A DNA stretch of 64,000 bases, from positions 682,001 to 746,000 of the forward strand of contig JAKNDB010000087.1 in NCBI GenBank assembly GCA_024305405.1, in the 5' to 3' direction. Each line of letters begins with the position of its first letter. Position 1 is the stretch's first letter. Source of the DNA: Dirofilaria immitis (taxonomy: Eukaryota > Nematoda > Chromadorea > Rhabditida > Onchocercidae). Below the pieces are notes generated by a model. The model had not been told where the DNA came from. It searched no databases and saw only the letters and a list, made by a program, of their open reading frames with translations. Positions 1 to 12,299 of the stretch are shown here, in pieces. A program made the position numbers and the translations under genes.

Positions 1-669
1 CGGTTGAGTATCCGCAACAGTGCTAGTCATGTTATTCTTGGCACCCAACAGTACAAGCCTACCGAATTTGCAACAAATATTACATTGAATTTGGATAATG
101 CCTGGGGTATTTTGCGCTGTATCATTGATCACTGCATGAAACAGCCACCAGGAAAATATCTTTTGCTAAAAGATCCAAATAAGGTTCGTAATTTTGTCTT
201 TTCAACTGTTGAGAATTGAGATAGTAAGAGACTTAGAGGAGTCTGCAAGTTGTTCTCTAGTTATTAATATAAATGCTTACGGCCAAATAATTTAATTTAT
301 TTTCCAGTTAAATCTATTTCATCTTTTTCTAGATTTTCTTAAAGACAGAAATAATAAATCTGAGGTTATATTCGGTATTTTTATGATCTCCTGATGTACT
401 GTAACATAGTTTGTCGCTTTATTCACCTTTATTCACAAACAATATTTCATACAGTCCGTATGTGCATAGCATAAAATTAGCTTCATAATTAGTTTCTGTT
501 CATCAAAACATAGATATTTTGAGCTGCGCAAATAAAAAAACTTGAATAATTTTTTTTTAATATTTAGCAAGCAGTACGACTTTACTCATTGCCTGAAGGA
601 ACGTTCGAATCCAGTACCGAGGAAGAAAGCAGTAGCTTGGGTGAAGAAAATTCTGACGATGATGTTTAG
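1..669 (+). CDS. C-terminal part of an unrecognised conserved gene (5' end outside window)
   Basis: Two exons are visible. The first runs from the window edge to 183 and ends AAT-AAG before GTTCGT. The second runs 568-669 after a TTTAG acceptor and ends in TAG. The joined frame is open at phase 0 and gives about 95 residues. The first exon is a compact, folded-looking segment ([16 protein letters not shown], then [11 protein letters not shown]). The second ([11 protein letters not shown]) leads into a Glu/Ser/Asp-rich acidic tail ending DDDV. Base composition and codon use are clearly richer in G+C than the introns. I do not recognise the family. It is followed on the same strand by FLCN about 1.4 kb away, too far to call an operon from sequence alone. 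Confidence 0.72.
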
Positions 670-1284
670 CTTCACTGAAAGTGACGTGGGAGAATTTTTT
701 AAAATTCTGAAATTTGAGAGGATATTTATAACAATGAATATCTATTAGCTTAGATTTTCATGATTGCTTGTTTTTGAATTCCTCTTGTGTCAGATTAATT
801 TCATATCTTTATTCTTTTTAATATAGTTTAATCCCTTATTTGAAGTATGAGATTTCTCTCTAAAAAGATATGGATTTTTAAAATTTTGAAATCTGCTTTT
901 TTGGGATTGCCATACATCGGTCTTTTCCATTTCGTTCTGTAATTACAAGTCTGAAAATTTCCTTAATCAGAATATAATTAAAGATTTTTGAATCTATTGA
1001 GACTTTATGAATGGATATTTGGACGAATAAAGGAAAAAATCTTTTATTCCTTCATTTTTGTGCTTTCCGAATATTTGTTATTGTTATATTTTTTATTCTC
1101 TTTCTCTTATTCATTGAAAATGATAATAAAATATCTTTAATAAAATAGAGAATTAGAATAAGCAGTACTTTCATGTATAAGAATTCGGGGCATATAACGA
1201 GTGATGCAATCTAAAATTATTTCGTTCGTTTGAAATTGGGATTGGGGATATTTCCTGTGATACATTGGAGTCAGTCATCAAGTA

Positions 1285-1878
1285 TGGATTCTAGACAGAC
1301 AGTTTCACAGGGGTTTAAGATGCAACGGAACAAATAACGCAGTGATCGATGAAGAAGTGGAGAAATTAGACTGTGAAGACGAGAGTGTCGAACAATTTAT
1401 ATTCCTGCAATTTCTCTGCGGTTATGTTCCCCAATGTAGCTACATGATTTCAAATCAAGCAGCATATGTGAAAGAGGAAGATGTAATTTTATATAATATA
1501 TTATCGACGAAAAATTTTGATGTTCATTCAACAGATGTTACATTATAAAATCTCGTCCGAAAATTAAATGCATCATAAAATGTTTTGGAGCTGTTCGATT
1601 TGTTTTACTCGGTTAAATATAAAGCATCAATTAAACCAATCATCCAATCTCCATCTTACAATTTCCTAATTATTCCAATCTATCATGGTACCTCCGATTT
1701 ACCCACGGATAGTTTCAGAGACAAAATCTTCAGCACCTACCCACATAAAAATCGTGACGTAACGAGACTTGATGTTTGGTTTGTACCAGTGCTTTCTGAT
1801 TGCTATTTTCAATCAGAACTGCTTGATTCAATAGTTCGAGGGAAAGAATGGCGGTCATTTGATCCTTTGATTCTGTAA
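1285..1878 (+). other. coding-like segment, unrecognised, possibly a two-exon gene or a gene remnant
   Basis: Two open stretches lie in a region of raised G+C: one open from about 1309 to 1548 (after a possible TTTCACAG acceptor) and one at 1585-1878. They could be joined by a 54-base intron from GTTACA (1537) to TTGGAG (1590), which keeps phase 0. The first contains LDCEDESVEQFIF and a GYVPQC segment. The second contains NFLIIPIYHGTSDLPTD and RLDVWFVPVLSDC and ends in TAA. No convincing ATG starts the first part. I do not recognise a family. It may be a small gene, a degenerate copy of one, or a transposon remnant. Confidence 0.3.
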
Positions 1879-2079
1879 ATCGGATCATCCAAAAACTCTC
1901 TCAATTAAAATTTTACATTATCGTCCCGAAATTTTCCCTCGCTAAGTATCAAATCAAAGCTGTTGTAATATATTTGAATTTTGCGTTGTAGGCATTATTG
2001 CCAACAAAACTTTTATCTATTACTTTATTAATGTTTTGCGTCTTTAAATATTTTATTTTTAAATATTCCTATGTTTTCA

Positions 2080-2088
2080 AGTTTCAGA
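2080..2088 (+). promoter_or_regulatory. splice-leader-type acceptor before FLCN
   Basis: A GTTTCAG acceptor ends at 2087, 38 bases before the FLCN ATG at 2126, with no upstream coding exon that it could join. In nematodes this is the usual form of a trans-splice acceptor receiving a spliced leader. The leader itself is not visible in genomic sequence, so this is inference. Confidence 0.45.
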
Positions 2089-2125
2089 TTTTGGATATTT
2101 TAAAAACATCAACCAAAATACTGCT

Positions 2126-5100
2126 ATGCAGGCGGTTTTAGCATTGTGTCACTTCTGTGAGACTCACGGACCCCGAGTATTGATGACAACACAATCAATA
2201 TCCGAGATTTTGCGGCAGGATTATTGCTTGCCAACTACTAGTAAAGGATCATCAACATTTATTTCGGCTGGTTAATTTTTCATTTTATAAATTTTACTTA
2301 TTTTATGAAAATAGGCTTTAAAGAAAATGAAGTGCAGCTTGGACGAAATATTCATCATTGAAACGTCTATGTTTCATTATAAATTCTTTTCGATGTTTTA
2401 AAAATTTTAATAATAATTTTGTTTGTTATAAGAGCGATTGTTTTTGGAAAAAAATTATATATGCAACCTGACATATGATTTGCATATTTAAACATAAAGC
2501 TGAAATATAACTTGTTGAACAAGTTGAACATCCGTATATAGCAATGCGTAAACTGGAAGCGTTTTTAGCTATATGTGAGGATAGAATTGAGAAATGTGAA
2601 TTTAAAGTAATACAGTAGTTGTTAGTCTTAAGTCATAGATTTATATTCCACGTTTTCATCTGTCATATGCGCAGTTGAAACTTTGTAGATAATATATATA
2701 TTATTGCGATCTTAGAGATTAGATTACTGCTTGGTTTTTGTGTACCTATCTTTTTGATTAGTTTTTTCTGCTAAATAATTACGATGTGTTGCTTTTTACT
2801 GTTAATTATGAAAGATGCAAAATGATTAACATATTGTTTTATTTAGTTTTATTTCAATTTTTTCTAGAAAGCTTTCGCAATCATTTAACTGAAGAATCAC
2901 GTTGTGTAGCATGTACATCATTCGCTGATGGCACTGGTCTAATTACGGATGACACTGAAGTCGGAATAAGCTATGTCACTACACAGGTATAGGCAAGTTT
3001 CTTGAATACATCATGAATATTCGTTTCTCTCTAAAATAATTCTATACGTCCATGATTTTCACTTTTTATTGTCGTCGTAATAATTCTCAAAAACAAGAGA
3101 AGAACTAATATATTCCTTGTTGCGCATATTCTCGATTTATTTGGAAGAATATTGCAGTTGTTATTTAACCATCAAAAGAAGAAAAATTCGAATTTGATTT
3201 TCCATATAATCTTATAAGTTCTAAAAAGAATATGAGTGATATCTGAGTACCATATCTAATTTAGCTAAGCGAATTATGTAAAAAAATAAAAATAAATGGA
3301 TTCGAGAATTTCAGGCATTACTGCATGTGAAACTGGATAGTTTTGATTTTGCTTCATCATACCCTCCAAAAAAAAGTTCCATCTGGATCTAAACTCTTTG
3401 AAATCCAAATATTTTAAATTATGATTTTACTTGCGATGTTTTTTAAATGAATATTTCAGGTTGCGTTAAATGACCGAGTATATCAATTGGTGAAATACTC
3501 GTGTCTTCATTCACTAAGTTACGAAGTAACAGCGACTCCGAAGGACAGTGCACCTAAACTAAGTCCGATAAAACCACGTGCTACACAAACATCACAGGGT
3601 ACTAAAAATGGGAAAGTTCATGGGAAGAAGCAAATACAGAGGCAAAGGATGGTGTAATTTTATTTGGAGATGACGAACATGGCTATACATTGTCGTATAC
3701 GTTCAGGTTAGATCGTTATATCGATTATCTTAAATTTTGTTTCGTATGCGTGCTCGCTTTCTTTAAAAGTCTATAACATATGCTACGTCTTAGTTTGACA
3801 TAGCATGCTGTTTTTAGTCATGGATAACACATGTTAATGCTAGAAAACCTTGTACTTTCTAAAAATGATATAATTTTGGTATTCAATATTCATTTTCTTG
3901 TCTTTTTAGTATATCATCCGATTTCAAATGAAATATAATTTTTCGTTTATAATTTCAGATTACATGATTATAAAGCACGTGGTTTTTCACGTTTTCTTTC
4001 ACTTATTCTTGTATCTGTAGACAAATTATTTATCACCAGCAATTATCACTTTTTTGTTTCAACAATGTCATCTACTATTCGATTTTTACAAGTTAGTGAT
4101 ATGTTAAGTGATAAATATTGAATTAATTATAAACTTACTTTCAATGTATTTACTTTATACCATTTCTTTAACGATCGCAGATTACAGGGAAAAATAGTGA
4201 CCTAATTCATTTGAAGAATTCTTTATATTCTGTATACAGTAACATTAGTATGGAAACGTTCTGTTTTCAAAAAGTTTATTATAATGAATCATTGACTAGT
4301 ATAGTTTTTATGCGACTATCTTCTTTTGATTATTTTTCAAGATTCCTCAGTTCCGAAGATTTCTAGATGGAATCGAACAAGGTTTTCAATCATGAACAAA
4401 ATGATACATCCAATGAAGTACTAAAGCAGGCTGCAGCATCACGTGTCTCACTATTACCAGCACATTTTTTGCGTACTTATGTTACTAAACTTGAATTAGA
4501 TACGTCACGAAGTTTGGCTGTAATCACCGGTCGTGCAGATATTTTTATACAATTGCACATGTAAGGCTTTGTTTTGATTTTAAATTCAAGCGATATATGA
4601 ATGTGAAATAACGAATTTTTCAGGTTATGATTCTTCATCTAATTATGATTTTGATTTTCAAATGATCTATTCAGCTTTATTACTCATTCTGTCTTCCGAC
4701 AGTTACAATTGATATATTATACTTTTGCTTTTGATGTATTTGTATGACCACTTTAGAGTATCTCTTTAAACATGAATAGCGTTCCATTATTCTTGCTGTT
4801 CGATGATCTTCATCTTTATTGTATAACTTCTAGGTTTATGGTTTGTATACTCCGTACGCAAACACGTCTCTGTAAAGAATATCTATTAGAAGGAGTGCCA
4901 ACACAAGATGTGTTATTAATGAAAGAATGTGAGTTGAAAATTGATAATGGAACAAATGTTAATGACACAAGCTGTTCAAGGCGTTTGGATTGCTTCGAAA
5001 CATTGCGACAAATTGCACATGCGCTTGAAAATTTACCAAAAGTTGATGGTCAAAGTGTCCTCGAAATTGTTTTGACTCAGTTGGTTACTGGTGGTCAGGT

Positions 5101-7273
5101 TAATTTGCATTTTAATTTATGAGAAAAATAACAAATTGGCTTACCTGCCGAATTATAACTTCCAGTTGGTAATTCCAGTATGAAAGGATGTCTTTAGTGT
5201 TTTCAAGTGCTTTAAATTATTAATGTGAAATTTTTCTTTAGATTGTTTTGAAATGTCATGATGAAGCTCTAGCTAAACGTTTTCTGCTTGCACTTTCTAG
5301 TTTGTTGCCATTGGGCTGTGTTCATATGTTGTATGCAAAGGAATATCGGCACGTCTTTGTGTAAATATTGAATTTTACTATTATTAACATAATTTGTTTA
5401 TTTATAAATGTGTTTCTTTATCTAACATAACAACCGAATGTAAGAAAAGATATTATTAAAGATTTTTTTTAATCTCAGAGTTTTTAATATCGCTAAGAAG
5501 TCAGGCAAGGAAATTGTATAGATCGAAAAACTTCTTATACGAAAGACATATCATTAATTTCATAAATTAGATTTTTAGAATTTTAAAGTTTAACTGTTTA
5601 CAGGTCTAATTTATTTGGATGTCCTCAAGAAACTGAATTATCACCTGATGCAATTGATATTGTGGTTTTATTGCTGGATGTACCATTTGATAGAATTCAA
5701 TCAAGACAATCAGCGACAGAAGAACGGGAAGCCTACTCGCTTTCTTCTGGAAGTTGTGTTTCATCACCGCTAAGCACGTCCTCTAAAGACGATAATGTAA
5801 AATGATTGTTATAACTACTTGCTCATTCAGTGTTTCATATATTTTAGCAGTACCATAGCTGTTTATCGATTTTAGTTGTATTTATTGAATGAATCTGATA
5901 ATACAAACTATAAATGATCCCATTCAACGTATTTAATGTAGTTGTTACTAATTTTTCAATGCTTAAAAAATTTGGTATTATTTGAATGCCAATGCTCTTG
6001 AAAACTTGATTGACACACTATTTTCTTACTTTATTTTTAATAAGACATTCTTCTTTTTCCCTGAATTTGAGGATGATAATATCAAAACAATCAATAGTTT
6101 TTTTCTTCATGGATTATTCGTAGTTTAATTATCGTAAATGTATTGAAGATCGACGAAAGCTTGGCGAAACATTTAATCGAAATTTTGCCTTCTACAAAGT
6201 CGTTTGATTTCGGAGATTATATATTCACATTGATTGAATACCCAAAATATAAAACACCAAAATATGAAACACCTGCTATTGTCAATCGCTACAAACAACT
6301 CATACTAGGTAGGCCCAATTTTTTCATTCATGTGTCATTTTATGTTTGCTATTGGATGATTGTAATGTCTCCGATAATTTTTAAAATATCCAGAACTTTT
6401 TTAATTTGAGTGAGCAAGAATCTAAATTACTTAAGATCACCAGTAGGCATATATTATTAGTTCTGGATGATATATTGATCGCATATCTAGAATTAATCGT
6501 GCAGGAATTTCTAAGTGAGAATAACAGATTCGACTTTCAAAGCATTGCTTTATTTAATTTCTTATTACGCTGATAATTATTTTTACAGCCCGTATGCATT
6601 AACCTTTTTAATGAATTCTGTTATTTCAATGGAATTTTTAACAATTGTAGATGATGATCTCTCACTTCGTGTTCTGGCATCTGTCATTGGAAGTACGAGG
6701 GAACAGTGGTTAAAGAAAGCGAAGTTAGTTTATCAACTAGGACGGCAGAAAGAAAAAATTGATTTAAAGAAAGTTCTTCAAATTGTGAAATGCAGCAAAC
6801 AGGTTTGTTTAGTTGAGAAAAAAATTTTTAGAAATCAAAAGAAGGTTTTTTTAAAAATGATTTATCAAAAAAATACATTTCCTGGAAAATAAAAATAGAT
6901 TTTGGAGTTGATTATAGCAGCTTAGTTTATAAGGTTTTCTCAATCTAATAATTGTCAGAAGTCTTTAATTACCAAAAGAAAAATTATATTAAAAACAGGA
7001 ACAATAAATTGGTCGGTACAAGAAAATTTTGATATCTAAAATATTTTTTATAAAATTGGTTATATTTGAGATAGGGATTTAAAATACGGGTGTAGCAAGT
7101 TTTGAATCATGTTATGTTCATTAGCCATATTCTTATGAAAAATAATTGTCACTTAATATATTTTTCAGGATGGAACGGTTTTATTATTTTTCCAAGCTGG
7201 CTTATCTTATACATACAAGCAGCAAGTCATGGATGTTATCAAAAAGGAGCCGCTTGAGCTAGACAAATTGTAA
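2126..7273 (+). CDS. flcn-1: folliculin (FLCN), full-length
   Basis: Folliculin is a DENN-type protein that, with an FNIP partner, acts as GTPase-activating protein for RagC/D at the lysosome and tunes TORC1, TFEB and AMPK signalling. Exons: 2126-2270, 2868-2986, 3460-3706, 3959-4091, 4367-4560, 4834-5098, 5242-5360, 5604-5796, 6149-6308, 6528-6802, 7169-7273. Recognition rests on the start MQAVLALCHFCETHGPRVL, a cysteine pair in SRCVACTSFADG, the FGDDEHGY motif followed by KARGFSRFLS (human FGDEQHGF, LARGFQRWYS), LLEGVPTQD (human LLEGAPTED), LLPLGCVHM, and a C-terminus with WLKKAKLVYQLG. Exon 3 contains a one-base frame break in an A run at 3604-3608. With one added base the protein is about 651 residues. 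The alternative is an extra intron, 3526-3641, with a weak acceptor, giving 612 residues (human 579). All other phases agree. The exon starting at 6149 has the weakest acceptor. Confidence 0.93.
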
Positions 7274-7399
7274 CTGAACATTAATTATTTTCTTTTGAAG
7301 CCTTGTATTTATCAGCTGTTTTATTTGCTGTACATTGTTTTATTATTATGTATCTGTTCTTGTTGATTTTTTGAAAAGTAAAAGAATATAAATTTTTAT

Positions 7400-7895
7400 G
7401 ATTATAAAATACTATAGAAAAAAATTTTATCCAATTTTGAAATACGTCTTTCATTTTGATTCCAGAACTTCCATGTCAAATGTTTTATTGTAATTATTGC
7501 TGTTACCGAACAATTATTGTGATAAGAAATGGAGAATTATACAATACTTATAATTTAAAAATTAATGATTTTTTCCTGCTAACATTATGATTATCTGCTT
7601 ACAACAATGTTTAGGTATTTGAATATCTGTTTTTTTTTTCATTTTTAATGATTAGGATCTATTATTAAAATTCAGACTGTATTTATTATTTTTAAGTTCA
7701 AATTACGGATATTTCAGATGAGAGTGATTATAAAATACCATACAAAAAAATTTTATCCAGTTTTGAAATTCGCCTTTCATTTTGATTCCAGAACTTCCAT
7801 GTCAAATATATTACTGTAATTAATGAGAAAAATCGAAAATCATTAATTTTTAATTGTATGTCTCTACCGTATAATTCTCCATTTCCTAATAATCC
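7400..7895. repeat. direct repeat of about 97 bp plus inverted repeat of about 60 bp
   Basis: 7400-7497 and 7726-7822 are near-identical direct copies; both contain TTCATTTTGATTCCAGAACT followed by TCCATGTCAAAT. Just after the first copy, 7512-7575 carries AAATGGAGAATTATAC, and just after the second copy, 7832-7895 carries its reverse complement in degenerate form. The arrangement suggests a duplicated and partly inverted mobile-element remnant. Confidence 0.6.
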
Positions 7896-10250
7896 CTGAC
7901 ATGATGATCTTTTTCACGAAAGTTTCTCTACCTATCCATTTTCTTATAATCGTAGCTAATCCGGATAAAATTAAACAGGAATATGTTTATATGTTTCCAG
8001 TAATTCCTCCATTCGGGGAGCATATTAATCGTTTTGTTTATAAGCTGTCATTTGTTTGCAGTTTCACGGAGTTTCAATCGCATTGTGATACCAAAGTATT
8101 ATTTCTCAATTTTTCATTTCTTCCTCTCTTTATCTTTCTCTTTTTTGTATTATTATTACGGGTTTTGATAAATATATATAGTTTTAATTTTTATATTTTG
8201 CTACCACTTTTTTTCATACTTCTTTTTGAATTACTTTCTCTTTTATTACTCTTTCTTCATTATCATGGCTTCTCTCTTTTCTTTCTTTTTAATAAAACCA
8301 TGATTATATTAATTTTTTAGCAATAATTTCAATTCAATAAAAAGAATTTAATAAATTAAAAATTTAGAAATTAATAAATTTAAATATGGGTGAGTTCTTA
8401 GCAAAACAATTGAAATATATGAATTCATTATCCTATCATTTGTACATGTTCGAATTAATATTTCATTTTCATGCTCAGTTTTAAATAATTTCCCTATCCA
8501 TTTTATCTGAACTTCTCACGACAATTTCACTACTAATTTCTTGATACTCTTTAGCTATCCAGAAATGAAATCGTATAGCAGGTAAAATCTTAATTAATTA
8601 TGATCAATATCTAGTTAGCTAAATTATATTCTTTAAAATTAATTATTAATTTATCGAATAGATAGTCTAGAGAGATTTAATAGCGAGTAAAAACACTAAA
8701 AGTAAATTTTTTTATTTTTTATTTTTAAAACACTAAAAGTAAATTTTTTTTATTAATTCTTTATTTATATCTTATTTCTGCATAAAATTTAAATGCTAAA
8801 TTTTAAAAAGTATAAAGTTTTTTTTTAAAAAAGTATTTATTATTCATTATTTATTGAATTTCAATAAATAATTAAAATTGATAAAGATATGTTGATATAA
8901 TTATTATACTTTTTGAAAAGATTATTTTTAAACGAATTATGATGCATATTTTCGTTATCATCATTGAATAATTTAGACTATTTTTCCCCTAGTTGCTGAT
9001 AAAACAAGCAAATAATAAAGAAGTATCAGGAGAGCCTATAAATAGAAACGAAACATCAGAAAACCTATAATATTTTGTTAACATATTATCATAAAATATG
9101 ATAGTAATTTGTTTAACACAACTAAACTTAATTGAAATTTTAACAAAGATATGAAGTTTGTAGTTTTAAAAATTTTTTTCAAATTAATTTAAATCTAGAT
9201 ATATTTAGCAAAATATTATTACTGTTGCAACATATTTGTGAAAAATTTTTTTGATGATTGTTTTGATTGATAAAATCTTCAACGTATGTTGCAAATTAAA
9301 TGAATAAGTATTCAAATGCTAAGGAAAAATAATTGATCAGAGTGATTTTTCGATGATACATATTATGTGATACGAGCATGATCATATATCATGCTTGATT
9401 GTATCATGCTTAATCATATATAATATAAGAATATCTTAAACTATTGCAATATCTTATTATCATATTGTTCGATCTTTTTAGGACTAATAAATCTCTAAGT
9501 ATTATGCTATTATTTAAAATTTCCAAAATTTAAATTAAAAAAAAAGTTTTCAGTAAGTTGATCATATTGAGAATGATAACAAAGTGATGAAAAATATTTG
9601 AAAAAAAATTCTTCATTTTTAATATAAATTAATGTAAATAAAGAATGAAAAAAGACAAGTAAATTGAAACTAATTAGATAAATTGAAATTAATTAAAATT
9701 GCTATAAATTAATCTATTTTTCGTTATTTTCCAATTCATGTATAATAAAACAATTTCAGCGGTTTATTTTGATTCATTTTAAATATTGGAAATTTGATAA
9801 TTTCTTATCTAATCTTTGATTATAATTAACATATTTGGAAATGTAATAAATTCGAAATTAAATTTTTATTTTTATCTTCTATTTTAGAAATATATGCATA
9901 AATGTTTTTCTTTTTTTAATTTTTAATTCGATAATAGCGATGCATGCTTTTATATTAGTCTTTCGAAAAATTATAAAACGATGATAATCAATATAACTGT
10001 TAATCAACTATACTTGTAATATTGTTTATTAGAATGATAATACTTCGGGAAATTGCTGATCGATACTTCTATTATTATTAGTTTCACATTACAATATAAT
10101 TCGTAAATATTTGAAATTTAATTTTAGTGAAAAATTAATAATTTTGAAATGGAATAATTAAATTTAACGGAATATTTCGTTGATTGTCATATATTATAAA
10201 TAATATTTTAGCAATAATAAAAATTCCAAACAAAAAGAAAAGGAAATAAT

Positions 10251-10475
10251 ATAAAAAAAAGTTTTGAACTAACCTTGTTTATTTTAGACTTACCTTGTTT
10301 ATTATTATGAAACTAATAATATATAACTATTAAGCGATTAAACATTTCACTCGTTTGACAATAATTGATCGTTGCGAGATTTAAAATGAATTATTTCATA
10401 TGAGTAAACATTTGAATAAACAAGGTAAGTCTAAAATAAACAAGATAAGTTTAAAACTCTTTTTTTTTTTTTTTT
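10251..10475. repeat. hairpin element with about 43-bp inverted arms (MITE-like)
   Basis: The left arm is at about 10261-10302 and the right arm at about 10415-10458, separated by about 112 bases. They are near-perfect reverse complements. Each arm itself contains two copies of a shorter unit (AATAAACAAGGTAAGTCTAA on the right-arm strand). An A run lies outside the left arm and a T run of about 20 outside the right arm, extending the pairing. No transposase is visible. Confidence 0.6.
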
Positions 10476-12299
10476 TTTTAAAACAAATATGTTAATGATA
10501 AGCTTATGTGATGGATAAATCGAATCCAAATATGCTAAAAATATGAAGATCTCAAGAATTCCTTCTATCTTATTTGAGCTATCATAAAAGATGTTATTTA
10601 AATATTTTACTTATATATTAATTTAATATTAATATTAAAATATTTGTTTGTTATTAAAAATTATAATTTGAAAAATTAATTGTTAAAAAAAAAGAAAATT
10701 GTTATTACAAATGGAAAATAGCAAAAATTTTAAATTAATAATATCTATAATAATAATAATACAATCTATATTCATTTATGATGTATTTAAATTTCTGATA
10801 TTTAAGATGAAAAATAAGTTTGTATTTATTTTTAAATTAATCAAATAAGCCTATTAAATTAATGAAGTGAAATTACTTTATAAAAAATTTATTCCTAGAT
10901 TTTCATCATCACTTAAAATATATTATAATAGAAAATTTGAATAAATTGATGTTCACATTGTTATATGTGAACACTTCTTCTGCTACTAATTATGGATAAA
11001 AATTGCACAAAAATGATAGCAAATAATTAATTGTTTAACTAAACTGCAACAATACATCAGAAATGTTATCAGTTTATGGAAGATAGTAAATGATAATAAT
11101 TTATTTTGAGAGAAGAAGATAGAAATGAGAATATGATTTTTATAAATAAGGCAATTTTACATTTGTTAAGTAATTAAAAGCGAAGTTTTAGGAATGCATT
11201 AACAGAGGAGGAAGAAAACGAAAAAATAAAGATAAGAGAAAGTCTGAGAAAAAAACCAAAAGGATATAGTGATAATATCCTGATAAGCAGTATAGAATTG
11301 AAATCAATTGTTAATCAATGATATCAATTGAACGCATCCGTTGAATAGATTTCTTCATATCAAAATGTTCATATTTTACAAGTGCTCAAGTTCTAAATAA
11401 TTTAGCGAAGTTAGAAATTATCTAGTTAATATATAAATAGCTTTGATTTTATTATCTTATCAATTTCAATGATCAATCAAATATGATAATCTTTAATCAA
11501 AAAAAGAATCGTGATATTATCTTATTGATTAATTTGATAATTATCGTTGTTATCTAATCTAAGTACTGTTAAACTTTTCAGACAAAAAAATTAATAATAA
11601 TAGTTTAAAATTATTAGATAGCAATTTTTATTTTCTAACAAATAGTTTGTTAATTTGTTGCTGTGGGATGTTTTTGCAATAATTTTTTTCATTTGATAAG
11701 TTTAAAATTTAATCTGATAACTTAATGCTAATTATTTAATATCAAACTTCTGATAACTTCCCTTGTAAACTTGCAAACTAATCATTTCTACTAATCAAAA
11801 TTATTTGAGAATAAAAATTGATCAAAAATAATCTTATCAAACTGATAGTGAGAAAAAAGAAAAAAATTTCATTAAATATGAAATTTCAAAAAAAAAACGA
11901 AAACTAAATTTGATAAAATTTCAAAAATTCAATACATCAAATTTTCCATTTACAAATTTGATGTTTTAAGGAATGTTTTTTTTTAATTTTAAATAAAATC
12001 TAAAATCAAAAATTAGAATTTTTCATTTCCAATTTATCCATTTCTTTTTTCATTTCAAATTTTAATTTCTAATTTGAAAAAAAACTTTTCCAACTTCAAA
12101 ATTTTACAAAAATAAAGGAAAAAAAATTCACTAACAATTAATGAAAATTCGCTGCTCCTAACGTTACTGCAAATATCTTTTAAAATGATCCTACAAAAAT
12201 GCACGTATATGTCTTTATGTTATTGCATTCAATTGTAAAATTGCACGAATATTTCAGGAATTCTCGGGAGATATTTTTGCAAATTTTTCCTGGTATAAT

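Larger units (their letters stand above)
7274..12250. other. AT-rich intergenic region between FLCN and the small secreted-protein gene
   Basis: I see no well-supported gene here. The stretch holds the mixed direct/inverted repeat at 7400-7895, a hairpin element near 10261-10458, and many A and T runs. An open frame at 7901-8320 (+) has a plausible first 60 residues but then becomes Phe/Leu-rich low complexity. It has no splice context or recognisable domain, so I do not call it a gene. Confidence 0.6.

Noticed and set aside
3526..3641. Possible extra intron in FLCN exon 3
   Set aside because: It would repair the frame, but the acceptor (ATACAGAG) is weak and the sequence is coding-like on both sides of the A run; a missing base fits better with the same pattern in other genes. 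Kept as an alternative in the FLCN entry.
4192..4310. Open stretch after an ATCGCAG acceptor inside FLCN (ITGKNSDLIH...)
   Set aside because: No similarity to folliculin and no suitable donor; the exon starting at 4367 follows 4091 directly at phase 0.
7901..8320. Plus-strand open frame of about 139 residues
   Set aside because: The second half is Phe/Leu-rich from a T-rich tract. The first half has plausible codons but no clear start context, splice site or family, so it is not reported as a gene.
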